Source: Pseudomonadota bacterium
GTDB lineage: Bacteria > Desulfobacterota > Desulfovibrionia > Desulfovibrionales > Desulfovibrionaceae
Direction of reading: 5' to 3'
Assembly: GCA_023438245.1 (NCBI GenBank)
Contig: JAEXRD010000030.1
Coordinates: 1-27,416, forward strand
DNA length: 27,416 nucleotides
Numbering within the stretch: position 1 is the stretch's first letter; every line of letters starts with the position of its first letter. Below the pieces are notes generated by a model. It made no database searches, was not told where the DNA came from, and saw only the letters and a program-made list of their open reading frames with translations. The position numbers and the translations under genes are program-made. Positions 16,419 to 23,544 of the stretch are shown here, piece by piece.

Positions 16419-17141
16419 TTACTCGCCCAGGTAGGCCTTGCGGATGTCCGGGTTGGCCAGCAGGGCCTCGGCGTTGTCCTCCATGACCACGTTGCCGGTC
16501 TCCAGCACGTAGCCCCGGCTGGAGGCCTGGAGCGCCAGGTTGGCGTTCTGCTCCACCAGCACCACGGTCACGCCGTCGGTCTCGTTGATCTCGCGGATGA
16601 TGCGGAAGATCTGCTGCACGATGAGCGGCGCCAGGCCCAGGGACGGTTCGTCCAGCAGCAGGAGCTTGGGGCGGCTCATGAGTGCGCGGCCCATGGCCAG
16701 CATCTGCTGCTCCCCGCCGGAGAGCGTGCCCCCGTGCTGGCGGCGGCGCTCCAGAAGGATCGGGAAAAGCTGGAACACGCGGTTCTTGTCGTGCTCGATC
16801 TCGGCGGAATCCTTGCGGAAGAAGGCCCCCATGTCGAGGTTCTCCTCCACGGTGAGCCGGGGGAAGATGCGCCTGCCCTCGGGCACCTGGCACAGGCCGC
16901 GCGGGGGCAGCAGGTCGGCGTCCAGGCCGTCGATGCGCTCGCCCTCGTACCAGACCTCGCCGCCGGTGAGGGGCAGCACGGAGCAGATGCTCATGAGCGT
17001 GGTGCTCTTGCCCGCGCCGTTGGCGCCGATGATGCTGACCACCTCGCCGGGGTAGACCTTGAGCGAGATCTCGTTGATGGCGCGGATGCGCCCGTAGGCC
17101 GCGGAAACGTTCTTCAATTCGAGGATCGGCGCCTTGCCCAT
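16419..17141 (-). CDS. livF: Branched-chain amino acid ABC transporter ATP-binding protein LivF
   Basis: LivF is one of two ATPases that power import of leucine, isoleucine and valine through LivHM. The 240-residue protein has Walker A GANGAGKST, the ABC signature LSGGEQQMLAMGRAL and Walker B LLLLDEPSLGLAP. It has the LivF-specific LCQVPEGRRIFPRLTVEENL, and the terminal IRKAYLGE shared with LivG. It is the last gene of the operon, 3 nt after livM. Confidence 0.96.
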   Translation of the reverse strand: MGKAPILELKNVSAAYGRIRAINEISLKVYPGEVVSIIGANGAGKSTTLMSICSVLPLTGGEVWYEGERIDGLDADLLPPRGLCQVPEGRRIFPRLTVEENLDMGAFFRKDSAEIEHDKNRVFQLFPILLERRRQHGGTLSGGEQQMLAMGRALMSRPKLLLLDEPSLGLAPLIVQQIFRIIREINETDGVTVVLVEQNANLALQASSRGYVLETGNVVMEDNAEALLANPDIRKAYLGE

Positions 17142-17144
17142 GGA

Positions 17145-18359
17145 CTACTCCTTCTCCTCGCTGCGGGCGCCCAGGCGCTTGGCGGGCCACAGTCCCTTGG
17201 GCCGGAACAGCATCATGATGGCCATGACGCCGCCGAACACCAGCATGCGGTACAGCTCGAAGCCGCGGAACACCTCCGGCAGCGCGATGAGCGCCAGCGC
17301 GCCCAGGATGACGCCCGGGATGGAGCCCATGCCGCCCAGCACCACCATGGCCAGCACCATGGCCGACTCGATGAAGGTGAAGGACTCCGGGCTGACGAAG
17401 CGCATGCGCGCGGCGAAGAAGCACCCGGCCAGGCCGCCGAACACCGAGCCCAGCGCGTAGGCCAAAAGCTTCAGGCGCACGGTGTTCACGCCCATGAGCT
17501 CGGCCGCGGTCTGGTCCTCGCGCACGGCCTCGAAGGCCCTGCCGATGCGCGAGTAGTTGATGCGGTACACGGCCACCACGGTGAACACCGCCAGGCCCAG
17601 GATGACGAAATAGAGCTGGTTCAGGCTTGAGAGCCAGATGTGGCCGAAGCCGCCGTCGTCCCACCAGTAGGCCCCGGGGGTCTTGATGCCCAGGATGCCG
17701 TTGGGGCCGTTGGTCAGCTTCATCCAGTTGTTCAGCACGATGCGCACGATCTCGCCGAAGCCCAGCGTGACGATGGCCAAGTAGTCGCCGCGCATGCGCA
17801 GCGTGGGGTAGCCGATGATGCACCCGGCGATGGCCGCGAAGCCGCCCGCGATGGGCAGGCAGAGCCAGAAGGACAGGCCGTAGTGCACGGACAAGAGCGC
17901 GTAGGTGTAGGCCCCCACGCCGTAGAAGGCGATGTAGCCCAGGTCCAGCAGGCCCGCCAGGCCGACCACCACGTTGAGCCCCAGGCCCAGGCACACGTAG
18001 ATGAGCACGCTGATGGCCACGTCGTGGGCGTAGCGCTCGGTGACGAAGGGGAAGGTGACGGCCGCCCCGGCGGCCACGCACAGCCAGATCCAGGTGGGCA
18101 CCTTGGCGGCCGCGGCGGAGGCCGTTTCGCCCACGGCGGCGGCGGGCTTCAGGATGAAGTTCAGCGCCCCGCCCTGCTTGAGCTGGTAGATGACCAGCAG
18201 GATGGCGGCGGCCACGGCGGCCTTGCCCCAGATGGCGAAGGTGGCGGCGAACTCCAGGCCGTCGGGCTTGATGCCCAGAAGCGGCCAGAGCAGCACATAG
18301 AGCCAGGCCATGGCCACGCCATAGCCGACCCAGAGTTTCTTAGACGCGCGTATCGTCAA
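17145..18359 (-). CDS. livM: Branched-chain amino acid ABC transporter permease LivM
   Basis: This inner-membrane permease pairs with LivH to form the translocation channel. The 404-residue protein is close to the E. coli LivM length, with an N-terminal extension of two or three hydrophobic segments before the core. The core contains GLGLNVVVGLAGLLDLGYIAF, the typical LivM opening, TLGFGEIVRIVLNNW, the EAA-like ATPase-contact loop GRAFEAVREDQTAAELMGVN, and VVLGGMGSIPGVILGA. Its start overlaps the livH 3' end by 20 nt, and its stop is 3 nt before livF, implying tight coupling. Confidence 0.96.
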   Translation of the reverse strand: MTIRASKKLWVGYGVAMAWLYVLLWPLLGIKPDGLEFAATFAIWGKAAVAAAILLVIYQLKQGGALNFILKPAAAVGETASAAAAKVPTWIWLCVAAGAAVTFPFVTERYAHDVAISVLIYVCLGLGLNVVVGLAGLLDLGYIAFYGVGAYTYALLSVHYGLSFWLCLPIAGGFAAIAGCIIGYPTLRMRGDYLAIVTLGFGEIVRIVLNNWMKLTNGPNGILGIKTPGAYWWDDGGFGHIWLSSLNQLYFVILGLAVFTVVAVYRINYSRIGRAFEAVREDQTAAELMGVNTVRLKLLAYALGSVFGGLAGCFFAARMRFVSPESFTFIESAMVLAMVVLGGMGSIPGVILGALALIALPEVFRGFELYRMLVFGGVMAIMMLFRPKGLWPAKRLGARSEEKE

Positions 18360-19242
18360 CGTTCTCTCCCATGATGCCGGTGGGCATGAAGTAGAGCACC
18401 GCGATGAGGATGATGAAGGCGAACACGTCCTTGTATTCGCTGGAGATGTATCCTGCCGCGAAGACCTCGATCATGCCGATGATGAGTCCGCCCAGCATGG
18501 CGCCGGTGATGTTGCCGATGCCGCCCAGAACGGCGGCGGAGAAGGCCTTCACCCCGGGCACGAAGCCCATGTCGTAGCGCACGCTGCCGTAGTACATGCC
18601 CACCATGATGCCCGCCGCGCAGGCCAGGCCCGCGCCGATGGCGAAGGTGAGGCTGATGATGCGGCTGGAATTGATGCCCACCAGCGCGCTCATGGTCTTG
18701 TCCTGGGCGGTGGCGCGCATGGCCTTGCCGATGCGCGTCTTGAACACCAGGATGTTGAGCCCCAGGAGCAGCAGCACGGTGACGCCCACGATGACCACCT
18801 GCATGTAGGAGATCACCGCCCCGCCGACCTCGAAGGAGCCCTGCACCATCTCGCCGGGGTAGGCGCGGTCGTACACGCCCTGGGTCAGCATCAGGCCGTT
18901 TTGCAGAAATATGGACATGCCCAGCGCCGAGAGCAGCACCGACAGCCTGGAGGAGTGGCGAAGCGGCTTGTAGGCCAGCTTCTCCACGGCCATGGCCAGC
19001 AGCGCGCAGTAGCCCATGGCCAGCAAAAGCGCGGCGGCCAGGCAGATGGCGGGCGGGTAGCCCTGGTTCACCAGCCAGCTGATGAGGATGACCCCCATGT
19101 AGCCGCCGGCGGCGTAGATCTCGCCGTGGGCGAAGTTGATGAGCTGAATGATGCCGTAGACCATGGTGTAGCCCAGGGCCACGAGCGCATACACCCCGCC
19201 CAGGGTGATGCCGTTCACCAGCTGCTGAAGAAAGAATTCCAC
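18340..19242 (-). CDS. livH: Branched-chain amino acid ABC transporter permease LivH
   Basis: LivH is the second permease subunit of the importer. The 300-residue, very hydrophobic protein starts FLQQLVNGITLGGVYALVAL and has GYTMVYGIIQLINFAHGEIY, which is diagnostic of LivH. It also has the ATPase-contact loop GKAMRATAQDKTMSALVGIN and AAVLGGIGNITGAMLGG. It overlaps livM by 20 nt. A strong hairpin without a U tract lies between it and the upstream livJ, which may set a lower level of permease than binding protein. Confidence 0.96.
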   Translation of the reverse strand: MEFFLQQLVNGITLGGVYALVALGYTMVYGIIQLINFAHGEIYAAGGYMGVILISWLVNQGYPPAICLAAALLLAMGYCALLAMAVEKLAYKPLRHSSRLSVLLSALGMSIFLQNGLMLTQGVYDRAYPGEMVQGSFEVGGAVISYMQVVIVGVTVLLLLGLNILVFKTRIGKAMRATAQDKTMSALVGINSSRIISLTFAIGAGLACAAGIMVGMYYGSVRYDMGFVPGVKAFSAAVLGGIGNITGAMLGGLIIGMIEVFAAGYISSEYKDVFAFIILIAVLYFMPTGIMGENVDDTRV

Positions 19243-19265
19243 GTCGTCTTTGGCCTTTTGTAAGC

Positions 19266-19293
19266 TGGCGGGGGCCCCGTAGGACCCCCGCCA
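19266..19293 (-). promoter_or_regulatory. Strong hairpin between livJ and livH
   Basis: A perfect 9-bp GC-rich stem, TGGCGGGGG / CCCCCGCCA (19266-19274 and 19285-19293), with a 10-nt loop lies 29 nt past the livJ stop. There is no T tract downstream on the minus strand. It is more likely a mRNA-protecting or partial attenuation structure than a full terminator. Confidence 0.7.
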
Positions 19294-19321
19294 TGGTGCA
19301 TGTAACTGGAAGGGCTTCGGC

Positions 19322-20491
19322 TTACTTGCCGAAGAGCTTGCCGTCGGCGGGGTTCCAGAAGTTCTCGAACTTGCCGTCCTTGACCACCTGGATCACGTAG
19401 TTGGAGCCGGAATCGCCGTTCTCCTTGTACTTGATCTGCTTGCTGGCGCCCGCGAAGTCGAGCTTCTTCATCTCGGCGTTGACCTTCTCGGGGTCGGTGC
19501 CGCCGGCGGCCTTCACGGCCTTCAGGTAGGCCACGGCGGAGTCATACGCATACGCGGAGTAGGCGCCGGGCTCGCCGAACTTGGCCTTGTAGGTGTCGTA
19601 GAACTTCTTGTAGGCCGGGGTTTCCTTGTCGGTGAAGCCGAAGGTCAGGTACACGCCCTCGGCGTCCTTCTTGGCCAGCTCCATCAGCTGCGGATGGTAC
19701 ACGGCGTCCTGGGCCAGGATCTTGGTCTTGATGCCCATGCGGGCGACCTGGATGAGCATGGGGGCGGCGGAGGCGCTGTTCTGCAGGCTGACGTAGAACA
19801 CGTCGGGCTTGGCGGCCTTCACCTTGGTCAGCACGGCGGAGTAGTCCTTGTCGCCCTGGTTCACGTGCTCGTGGCCCAGCACCTTCACATTGGCGGCGGG
19901 GGCCAGCTTCTCGACGCTGTCGGCCAGGCCCTGGGAGTAGGTGGTCTTGTCGTCCACGATGAAGACGGTCTTGGCCTTCAGGTGGTCGGTCATGAACTTC
20001 ACGGCGGCCTTGCTCTGGTCGTCGTCGCGGCCGCAGGTGCGGTACATGTACTTCAGGCCGCTCTCGGTGACCTTCTCATTGGTGGAGGCCGGGGTGATCA
20101 TGAGGATCTTGGCGGCCATGAGGGGCTCGGAAGCGGGGATGGTGGCGCTGGAGCAGTACGCGCCGATGACGCCGGTGACCTTCTCGTTGATGAGCTTGTT
20201 GGCGGCGGCCACGGCCTGGCGCGGGTCGCAGGCGTCGTCCTCGGCCTGCAGGGTGACGGGGCCCAGCGGACCCATCTCGTCCTTCATGACCTCGACGGCG
20301 GTGAGCACGCCGTTCTTGATGTCGTTGCCGTCGGCGGCGTACTGGCCGGTCAGGGGGCCAAGGCTGCCGATCTTGATGCCCGCGGCCTTGGGAGCCTCGG
20401 CCTTTTTCTCTTCCTTCTTCTCGCCGCCGCAGCCGAAGGCCAGCAGGCTGGCCAGGAGCAGCATGGAAATCAAACCAAGCGCACGTTTCAT
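19322..20491 (-). CDS. livJ: Branched-chain amino acid ABC transporter substrate-binding lipoprotein
   Basis: It captures branched-chain amino acids outside the inner membrane and delivers them to LivHM. The 389-residue protein has a lipoprotein-type leader ending LLAFGC, then a charged Lys/Glu-rich linker (KKEEKKAEAPK), so it is probably membrane-anchored rather than freely periplasmic. The mature part follows Leu/Ile/Val-binding proteins closely: GPLTGQYAADGND, DDACDPRQAVAAANKL, IGAYCSSATIPAS, ILMITPASTNEKVTE and FIVDDKTTYSQGLAD. The two cysteines match the conserved disulfide of E. coli LivJ/LivK. The start at 20491 follows AAGGGGGAAG. The alternative label livK is equally valid. Confidence 0.95.
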   Translation of the reverse strand: MKRALGLISMLLLASLLAFGCGGEKKEEKKAEAPKAAGIKIGSLGPLTGQYAADGNDIKNGVLTAVEVMKDEMGPLGPVTLQAEDDACDPRQAVAAANKLINEKVTGVIGAYCSSATIPASEPLMAAKILMITPASTNEKVTESGLKYMYRTCGRDDDQSKAAVKFMTDHLKAKTVFIVDDKTTYSQGLADSVEKLAPAANVKVLGHEHVNQGDKDYSAVLTKVKAAKPDVFYVSLQNSASAAPMLIQVARMGIKTKILAQDAVYHPQLMELAKKDAEGVYLTFGFTDKETPAYKKFYDTYKAKFGEPGAYSAYAYDSAVAYLKAVKAAGGTDPEKVNAEMKKLDFAGASKQIKYKENGDSGSNYVIQVVKDGKFENFWNPADGKLFGK

Positions 20492-20523
20492 CGTAGGACT
20501 TCCCCCTTTCCGACTAGATGGTT

Positions 20524-21279
20524 TCACTGGCCAAGATATGCCTCGATCACCTTGGGATTGCGCTGGATTTCCTCCGGCTTGCCCTCGGCGATCATCACCC
20601 CGTGATCCAGCACGACGATGTGGCGGCAGATGCCCATGACCACCTTCATGTCGTGCTCCACCATCAAAATATTGATGCCCAGAGAGCTGATGCGCCCGAT
20701 GGTGTGCATCAGCTCCAGGCTTTCCGCCGGATTGAGGCCCGCGGCGGGCTCGTCCAGCAGCAGGGTCTTGGGCTGGCTGGCCAGGGCGCGGGCGATCTCG
20801 AGCCTGCGCTGCAGGCCGTAGGCCAGGTTGGAGGCCACCTCGCCCGCGTAGTCGGCCAGGCCCATGAAATCCAGGGCCTCCATGCTCTTGGCGCGGATTC
20901 TGGCTTCCTCCCGCCGCTGGGAGGGCAGGCGCAGCACGGCCCCGGCCACGCCGGACTTGCTGCGGCAGTGCTGGGCCACCATCACGTTTTCCAGGGCCGT
21001 CATGTTCTGGAACAGGCGGATGTTCTGGAAGGTGCGGGCCACGCCCAGGGCCAGGATCTGGTGCGGGCGGCGGCCGGTGAGGGCCGCGCCGTCGTAGCTG
21101 ACCTGGCCCGCGCTGGTGCGGTACACGCCGGTGATGACGTTGAACACGGTGGTCTTGCCCGCGCCGTTGGGGCCGATGAGTCCGACGATGTCGCCCTCCC
21201 GCACGCGGAAGGACACGTCGGTGAGGGCCTGCAGGCCGCCGAAGCGCACGCTGATGTCGTTGAGTTCTAGGGTCGCCAT
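20524..21279 (-). CDS. livG: Branched-chain amino acid ABC transporter ATP-binding protein LivG
   Basis: LivG is the partner ATPase of LivF. The 251-residue protein has Walker A GPNGAGKT, the LivG block GVARTFQNIRLFQNMTALEN, a divergent signature LAYGLQRRLEIARAL (LivG proteins commonly have GQQRR here) and Walker B LLLDEPAAGLNP. It also has the H-loop VEHDMKVVM, and the tail NPKVIEAYLGQ. It is the first gene of the operon, 32 nt before livJ. This is unlike the E. coli order, where the ATPases follow the permeases. An AT-rich divergent promoter region lies upstream. Confidence 0.96.
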   Translation of the reverse strand: MATLELNDISVRFGGLQALTDVSFRVREGDIVGLIGPNGAGKTTVFNVITGVYRTSAGQVSYDGAALTGRRPHQILALGVARTFQNIRLFQNMTALENVMVAQHCRSKSGVAGAVLRLPSQRREEARIRAKSMEALDFMGLADYAGEVASNLAYGLQRRLEIARALASQPKTLLLDEPAAGLNPAESLELMHTIGRISSLGINILMVEHDMKVVMGICRHIVVLDHGVMIAEGKPEEIQRNPKVIEAYLGQ

Positions 21280-21357
21280 AAGTGTCGAATGGTATACAGA
21301 TGCCCGGCAAAAAAAATCAAGCTCGAAGATTTGATGTTTTTGTCACACAGAATTCAA

Positions 21358-21385
21358 TTTACAATGCTTTTCGACCAATTATATC
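21358..21385 (+). promoter_or_regulatory. Candidate sigma70-type promoter for the plus-strand run
   Basis: TTTACA (21358-21363, five of six to the -35 consensus), 16-nt spacer, and TATATC (21380-21385, four of six to -10) lie in the AT-rich gap. They would give a leader of about 135 nt before the ATG at 21527. Pattern match only. Confidence 0.35.
21378..21383 (-). promoter_or_regulatory. Candidate -10 element for the liv operon
   Basis: The minus strand reads TATAAT here, a perfect -10 hexamer, about 95 nt upstream of the livG start. No convincing -35 accompanies it. It overlaps the candidate -10 on the opposite strand. The 247-base gap (21280-21526) otherwise holds an eight-A run at 21309-21316 and no gene that I can support. 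Confidence 0.35.
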
Positions 21386-21526
21386 GCAATTCAAACTTGA
21401 TGACGACGAACGTTCGGCCAGCAAATCCGGGCCCCTTCCGAATTTTCGGCACCCCTACCGCTCTTGCCGCCAGCCAAGTTTCGGTCTATGGTGCCTCTCT
21501 TTCACTCCACCTTAAAAGAAGAATCC

Positions 21527-23233
21527 ATGACAGACCGACCCATTCTCTTTGACCGTTCGGCCAATGACAGGCCCAAGGCAACCCTCCAGGACGACCTCGC
21601 CGACCTGGATGGCAAGCTCCTGTACATGCTCTCAAAGCGCAGCCGCCTGGTGCAGCGCGCAGCCAAGGGCAAGCAGGTGCTGGACCGCGAAGTGGAGAAG
21701 AAGCTCTGGACCAGCTTCGAGCAGGCCGCCCGCACCCACGGGCTGGACCAGCGCCTGGCCCGCCAGCTCTTCGCCCTGCTGGGCAGCTTCGGCCTGGAGA
21801 TTCCCGAGGGCCGCCGCAGCGCGGACAAGCCCTTCGTCATGGTGCCCCGCAGCGAGCCCGCGGACATCGACGCCGCCGGGCCGCGCTCCCTGGCCATGAC
21901 CCGCATGCTCTGCGTCATCGCCGCGGCCAGCGGGCAGGCCATGCGCCTGACCGGCGTGGTCTTGAACGACCCGCTCATCGAGCTCATCAAGGCCCTGAAC
22001 CAGACCGGCGCGCGCCTGTCCTGGACCGAGGACGCCGTGGAGTGCAAGGCCGCGCCCGACGCCAAGCCCGCCACCAAGCTCGGCCAGATCGCCAGCGAGG
22101 GCGACGAGCCGCTGCTGGCCTTCGAGGAAGCCCTCATCTTCTGCGGCGACGACGCCTTCACGCTCTACTCGCTCATGGCCCTGGCCCTGCGCGAGGCCGG
22201 TCGCGCCAAGTTCGCGGGCGGAGCGGAGCTGAAGATGCTGGACCTGCGCCGCCTGGAGGCCCCGCTTCTGCACCTGGGCGCGCGGCTGGCGGGCATGAAC
22301 CCGCGCAGCCGGGGCGTTCCCGTGCGGCTGGAAAGCGGCGGGCGCATGGCCTCGCGCATCGAACTTCTGCCCGACACCCCGGCCCTGTTCGCCCAGGCCC
22401 TGGCCCTGGCCGCCTGGAGCTACCCGCAGGGCCTGCGCATCGCGCCCGCCTCCTCCGGACAGGGCGAGGCCCAGGCCCGCGCCCTGGACGAGGCCCTGGA
22501 GGCCCTGACCCTGTGCCAGGTCAAGGCCCGCAAGCAGGGCGCGGAGCTCATCGTTCCCGCCGGGCGGCCCAAGCTGCCCGCCGAGCCGGACCTGGGGCTG
22601 GACCCCGTGCTCTGCGCCTACCTGCTGGCCCTGCCCGTGGTGGCCGGGGGCCGCTGCCGCCTCACCGGGCGGCCCGCCCTGCCCGCCGAGGTCCTGGCCG
22701 ACCTGAAGGCCCTGGGCCAGGAGCCGGAGATCGGCCCGGGCGAGGCCGTTCTGGCCGCCGCGCCGCTCAACTCCGCAGCGCTTTCCATGGGCCGCAGGCC
22801 CGAGTTTCTGCCCCTGGCCCTGGCGCTTGCCGCCAAGGCCGCCAGCCAGGGCAAGGGCACCAGCCTGGCCCTGCCCGCCAGCGGCGAGGGCGCGGAGGCC
22901 GGCCTGGGCACCGTGGCCCTGGAGATCCTGGACCGCCTGGGCCTGGCCTATGCCGAGACCGACGCCGGACTGGACGTGCAGGCCCTGGAAGAGGGCAAGC
23001 GCCCGGCCTGGGACGGCGTGTGGACCAGCCCGGACGCCCACACCACGCTGGGCCTTGCGCTGCTGTCGTTCCTGGCCCCGGGCGTGTCCATCGACAACCC
23101 CGGCGGGCTCACCGCCCTGTGGCCGAGATTCTGGGCCTGCTACAACGCGCTGCCCCTGGTGCGCGACCTGAAGCCCGCCCCCAAGGAGCCGGAGAAGGAT
23201 GACAAACCCAAGCGCCGCCGCGTCCGAGTCTGA
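21527..23233 (+). CDS. Chorismate-mutase-like / degenerate EPSP-synthase-like fusion protein
   Basis: The 568-residue protein has two parts. Residues about 18-90 resemble AroQ chorismate mutase (DLDGKLLYMLSKRSRLV, KGK, LDREVEKKL). They retain counterparts of E. coli R28, K39 and the R51-E52 pair, but Gln stands where R11 is expected. Residues about 103-545 align by eye along all of EPSP synthase AroA: AAGPRSLAMTRMLCVIAAASG against PGSKSVSNRALLLAALAHG, LNDPLIELIKALNQTGARL against the DSDDVRHMLNAL helix, LCAYLLALPVVAGGRCRLTG, and a final NPGGLTALWPRFW against the KCTAKTFPDYF tail. Most catalytic AroA residues are replaced, so EPSP synthase activity is unlikely. The tail is Lys/Arg-rich. The ATG at 21527 follows a purine-rich AAAAGAAGAA. 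The next gene overlaps its end by 35 nt. Function unknown; a regulator or scaffold of aromatic synthesis is one guess. Confidence 0.75.
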   Translation: MTDRPILFDRSANDRPKATLQDDLADLDGKLLYMLSKRSRLVQRAAKGKQVLDREVEKKLWTSFEQAARTHGLDQRLARQLFALLGSFGLEIPEGRRSADKPFVMVPRSEPADIDAAGPRSLAMTRMLCVIAAASGQAMRLTGVVLNDPLIELIKALNQTGARLSWTEDAVECKAAPDAKPATKLGQIASEGDEPLLAFEEALIFCGDDAFTLYSLMALALREAGRAKFAGGAELKMLDLRRLEAPLLHLGARLAGMNPRSRGVPVRLESGGRMASRIELLPDTPALFAQALALAAWSYPQGLRIAPASSGQGEAQARALDEALEALTLCQVKARKQGAELIVPAGRPKLPAEPDLGLDPVLCAYLLALPVVAGGRCRLTGRPALPAEVLADLKALGQEPEIGPGEAVLAAAPLNSAALSMGRRPEFLPLALALAAKAASQGKGTSLALPASGEGAEAGLGTVALEILDRLGLAYAETDAGLDVQALEEGKRPAWDGVWTSPDAHTTLGLALLSFLAPGVSIDNPGGLTALWPRFWACYNALPLVRDLKPAPKEPEKDDKPKRRRVRV

Positions 23234-23489
23234 GATCATCGCCGAGTGCGAGGCGGCCATCGCGGAGTTCACCGCGCAGCGCGACGAGTGCCTGCGCCGG
23301 GTCCGCGAGCTCATGGCCCAGGAGGACCCCGCCAACGGGATCTTCCACGCCCAGCAGATCCACGCCCTGCAGCAGGACAAGCTCAGGCTGGACGTGGAGA
23401 TCGAGTTCAAGCGCAAACGCATCAACCGCATCCGCCTGGGCATAGGGGAGAGCACCGGCGATCCCACCGCGGGCGGGCTGCTGCTGTAA
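23199..23489 (+). CDS. Small charged coiled-coil protein of unknown function
   Basis: The 96-residue protein is highly charged and predicted helical. It has two heptad-like stretches (about 10-42 and 53-80), the second rich in Gln, Asp, Lys and Arg and ending in EIEFKRKRINRIRLGIG. The two stretches are joined by a short EDPANGIF turn, so a helical hairpin is likely. There is no signal peptide or membrane segment. The ATG lies inside the end of the preceding gene in another frame (35-nt overlap), with AAGGAG 10 nt upstream, so translation is probably coupled. Good codon use and the clear ribosome binding site support it as real. I do not recognise the family. Confidence 0.75.
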   Translation: MTNPSAAASESEIIAECEAAIAEFTAQRDECLRRVRELMAQEDPANGIFHAQQIHALQQDKLRLDVEIEFKRKRINRIRLGIGESTGDPTAGGLLL

Positions 23490-23501
23490 CTGGCGTACAC
23501 C

Positions 23502-23529
23502 AAGGCGCGCCCCGGGCGCGCTTCATTTT
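23502..23529 (+). terminator. Weak hairpin with T run before aconitase
   Basis: AAG-CGCGCC and GGCGCG-CTT (23502-23523) pair with one bulged G, followed by CATTTT. It could be a weak terminator or attenuator between the small protein gene and aconitase, 15 nt before the aconitase start. The T run is short. Confidence 0.4.
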
Positions 23530-23544
23530 GAGGGAGGACAGACC

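Noticed and set aside
15307..18081. 924-residue minus-strand open frame spanning several genes
   Set aside because: It crosses the terminator and lies out of frame over livF and livM and antisense to the cyclase; it is a GC-driven artefact.
21281..21320. TTGATT-N18-TATACC as a liv promoter on the minus strand
   Set aside because: It would put the transcription start within a few bases of the livG ATG, leaving no room for a ribosome binding site.
21282..21552. Two small overlapping plus-strand open frames in the liv/aro gap
   Set aside because: They sit in the AT-rich promoter region, lack a ribosome binding site and overlap the real start at 21527 in other frames.
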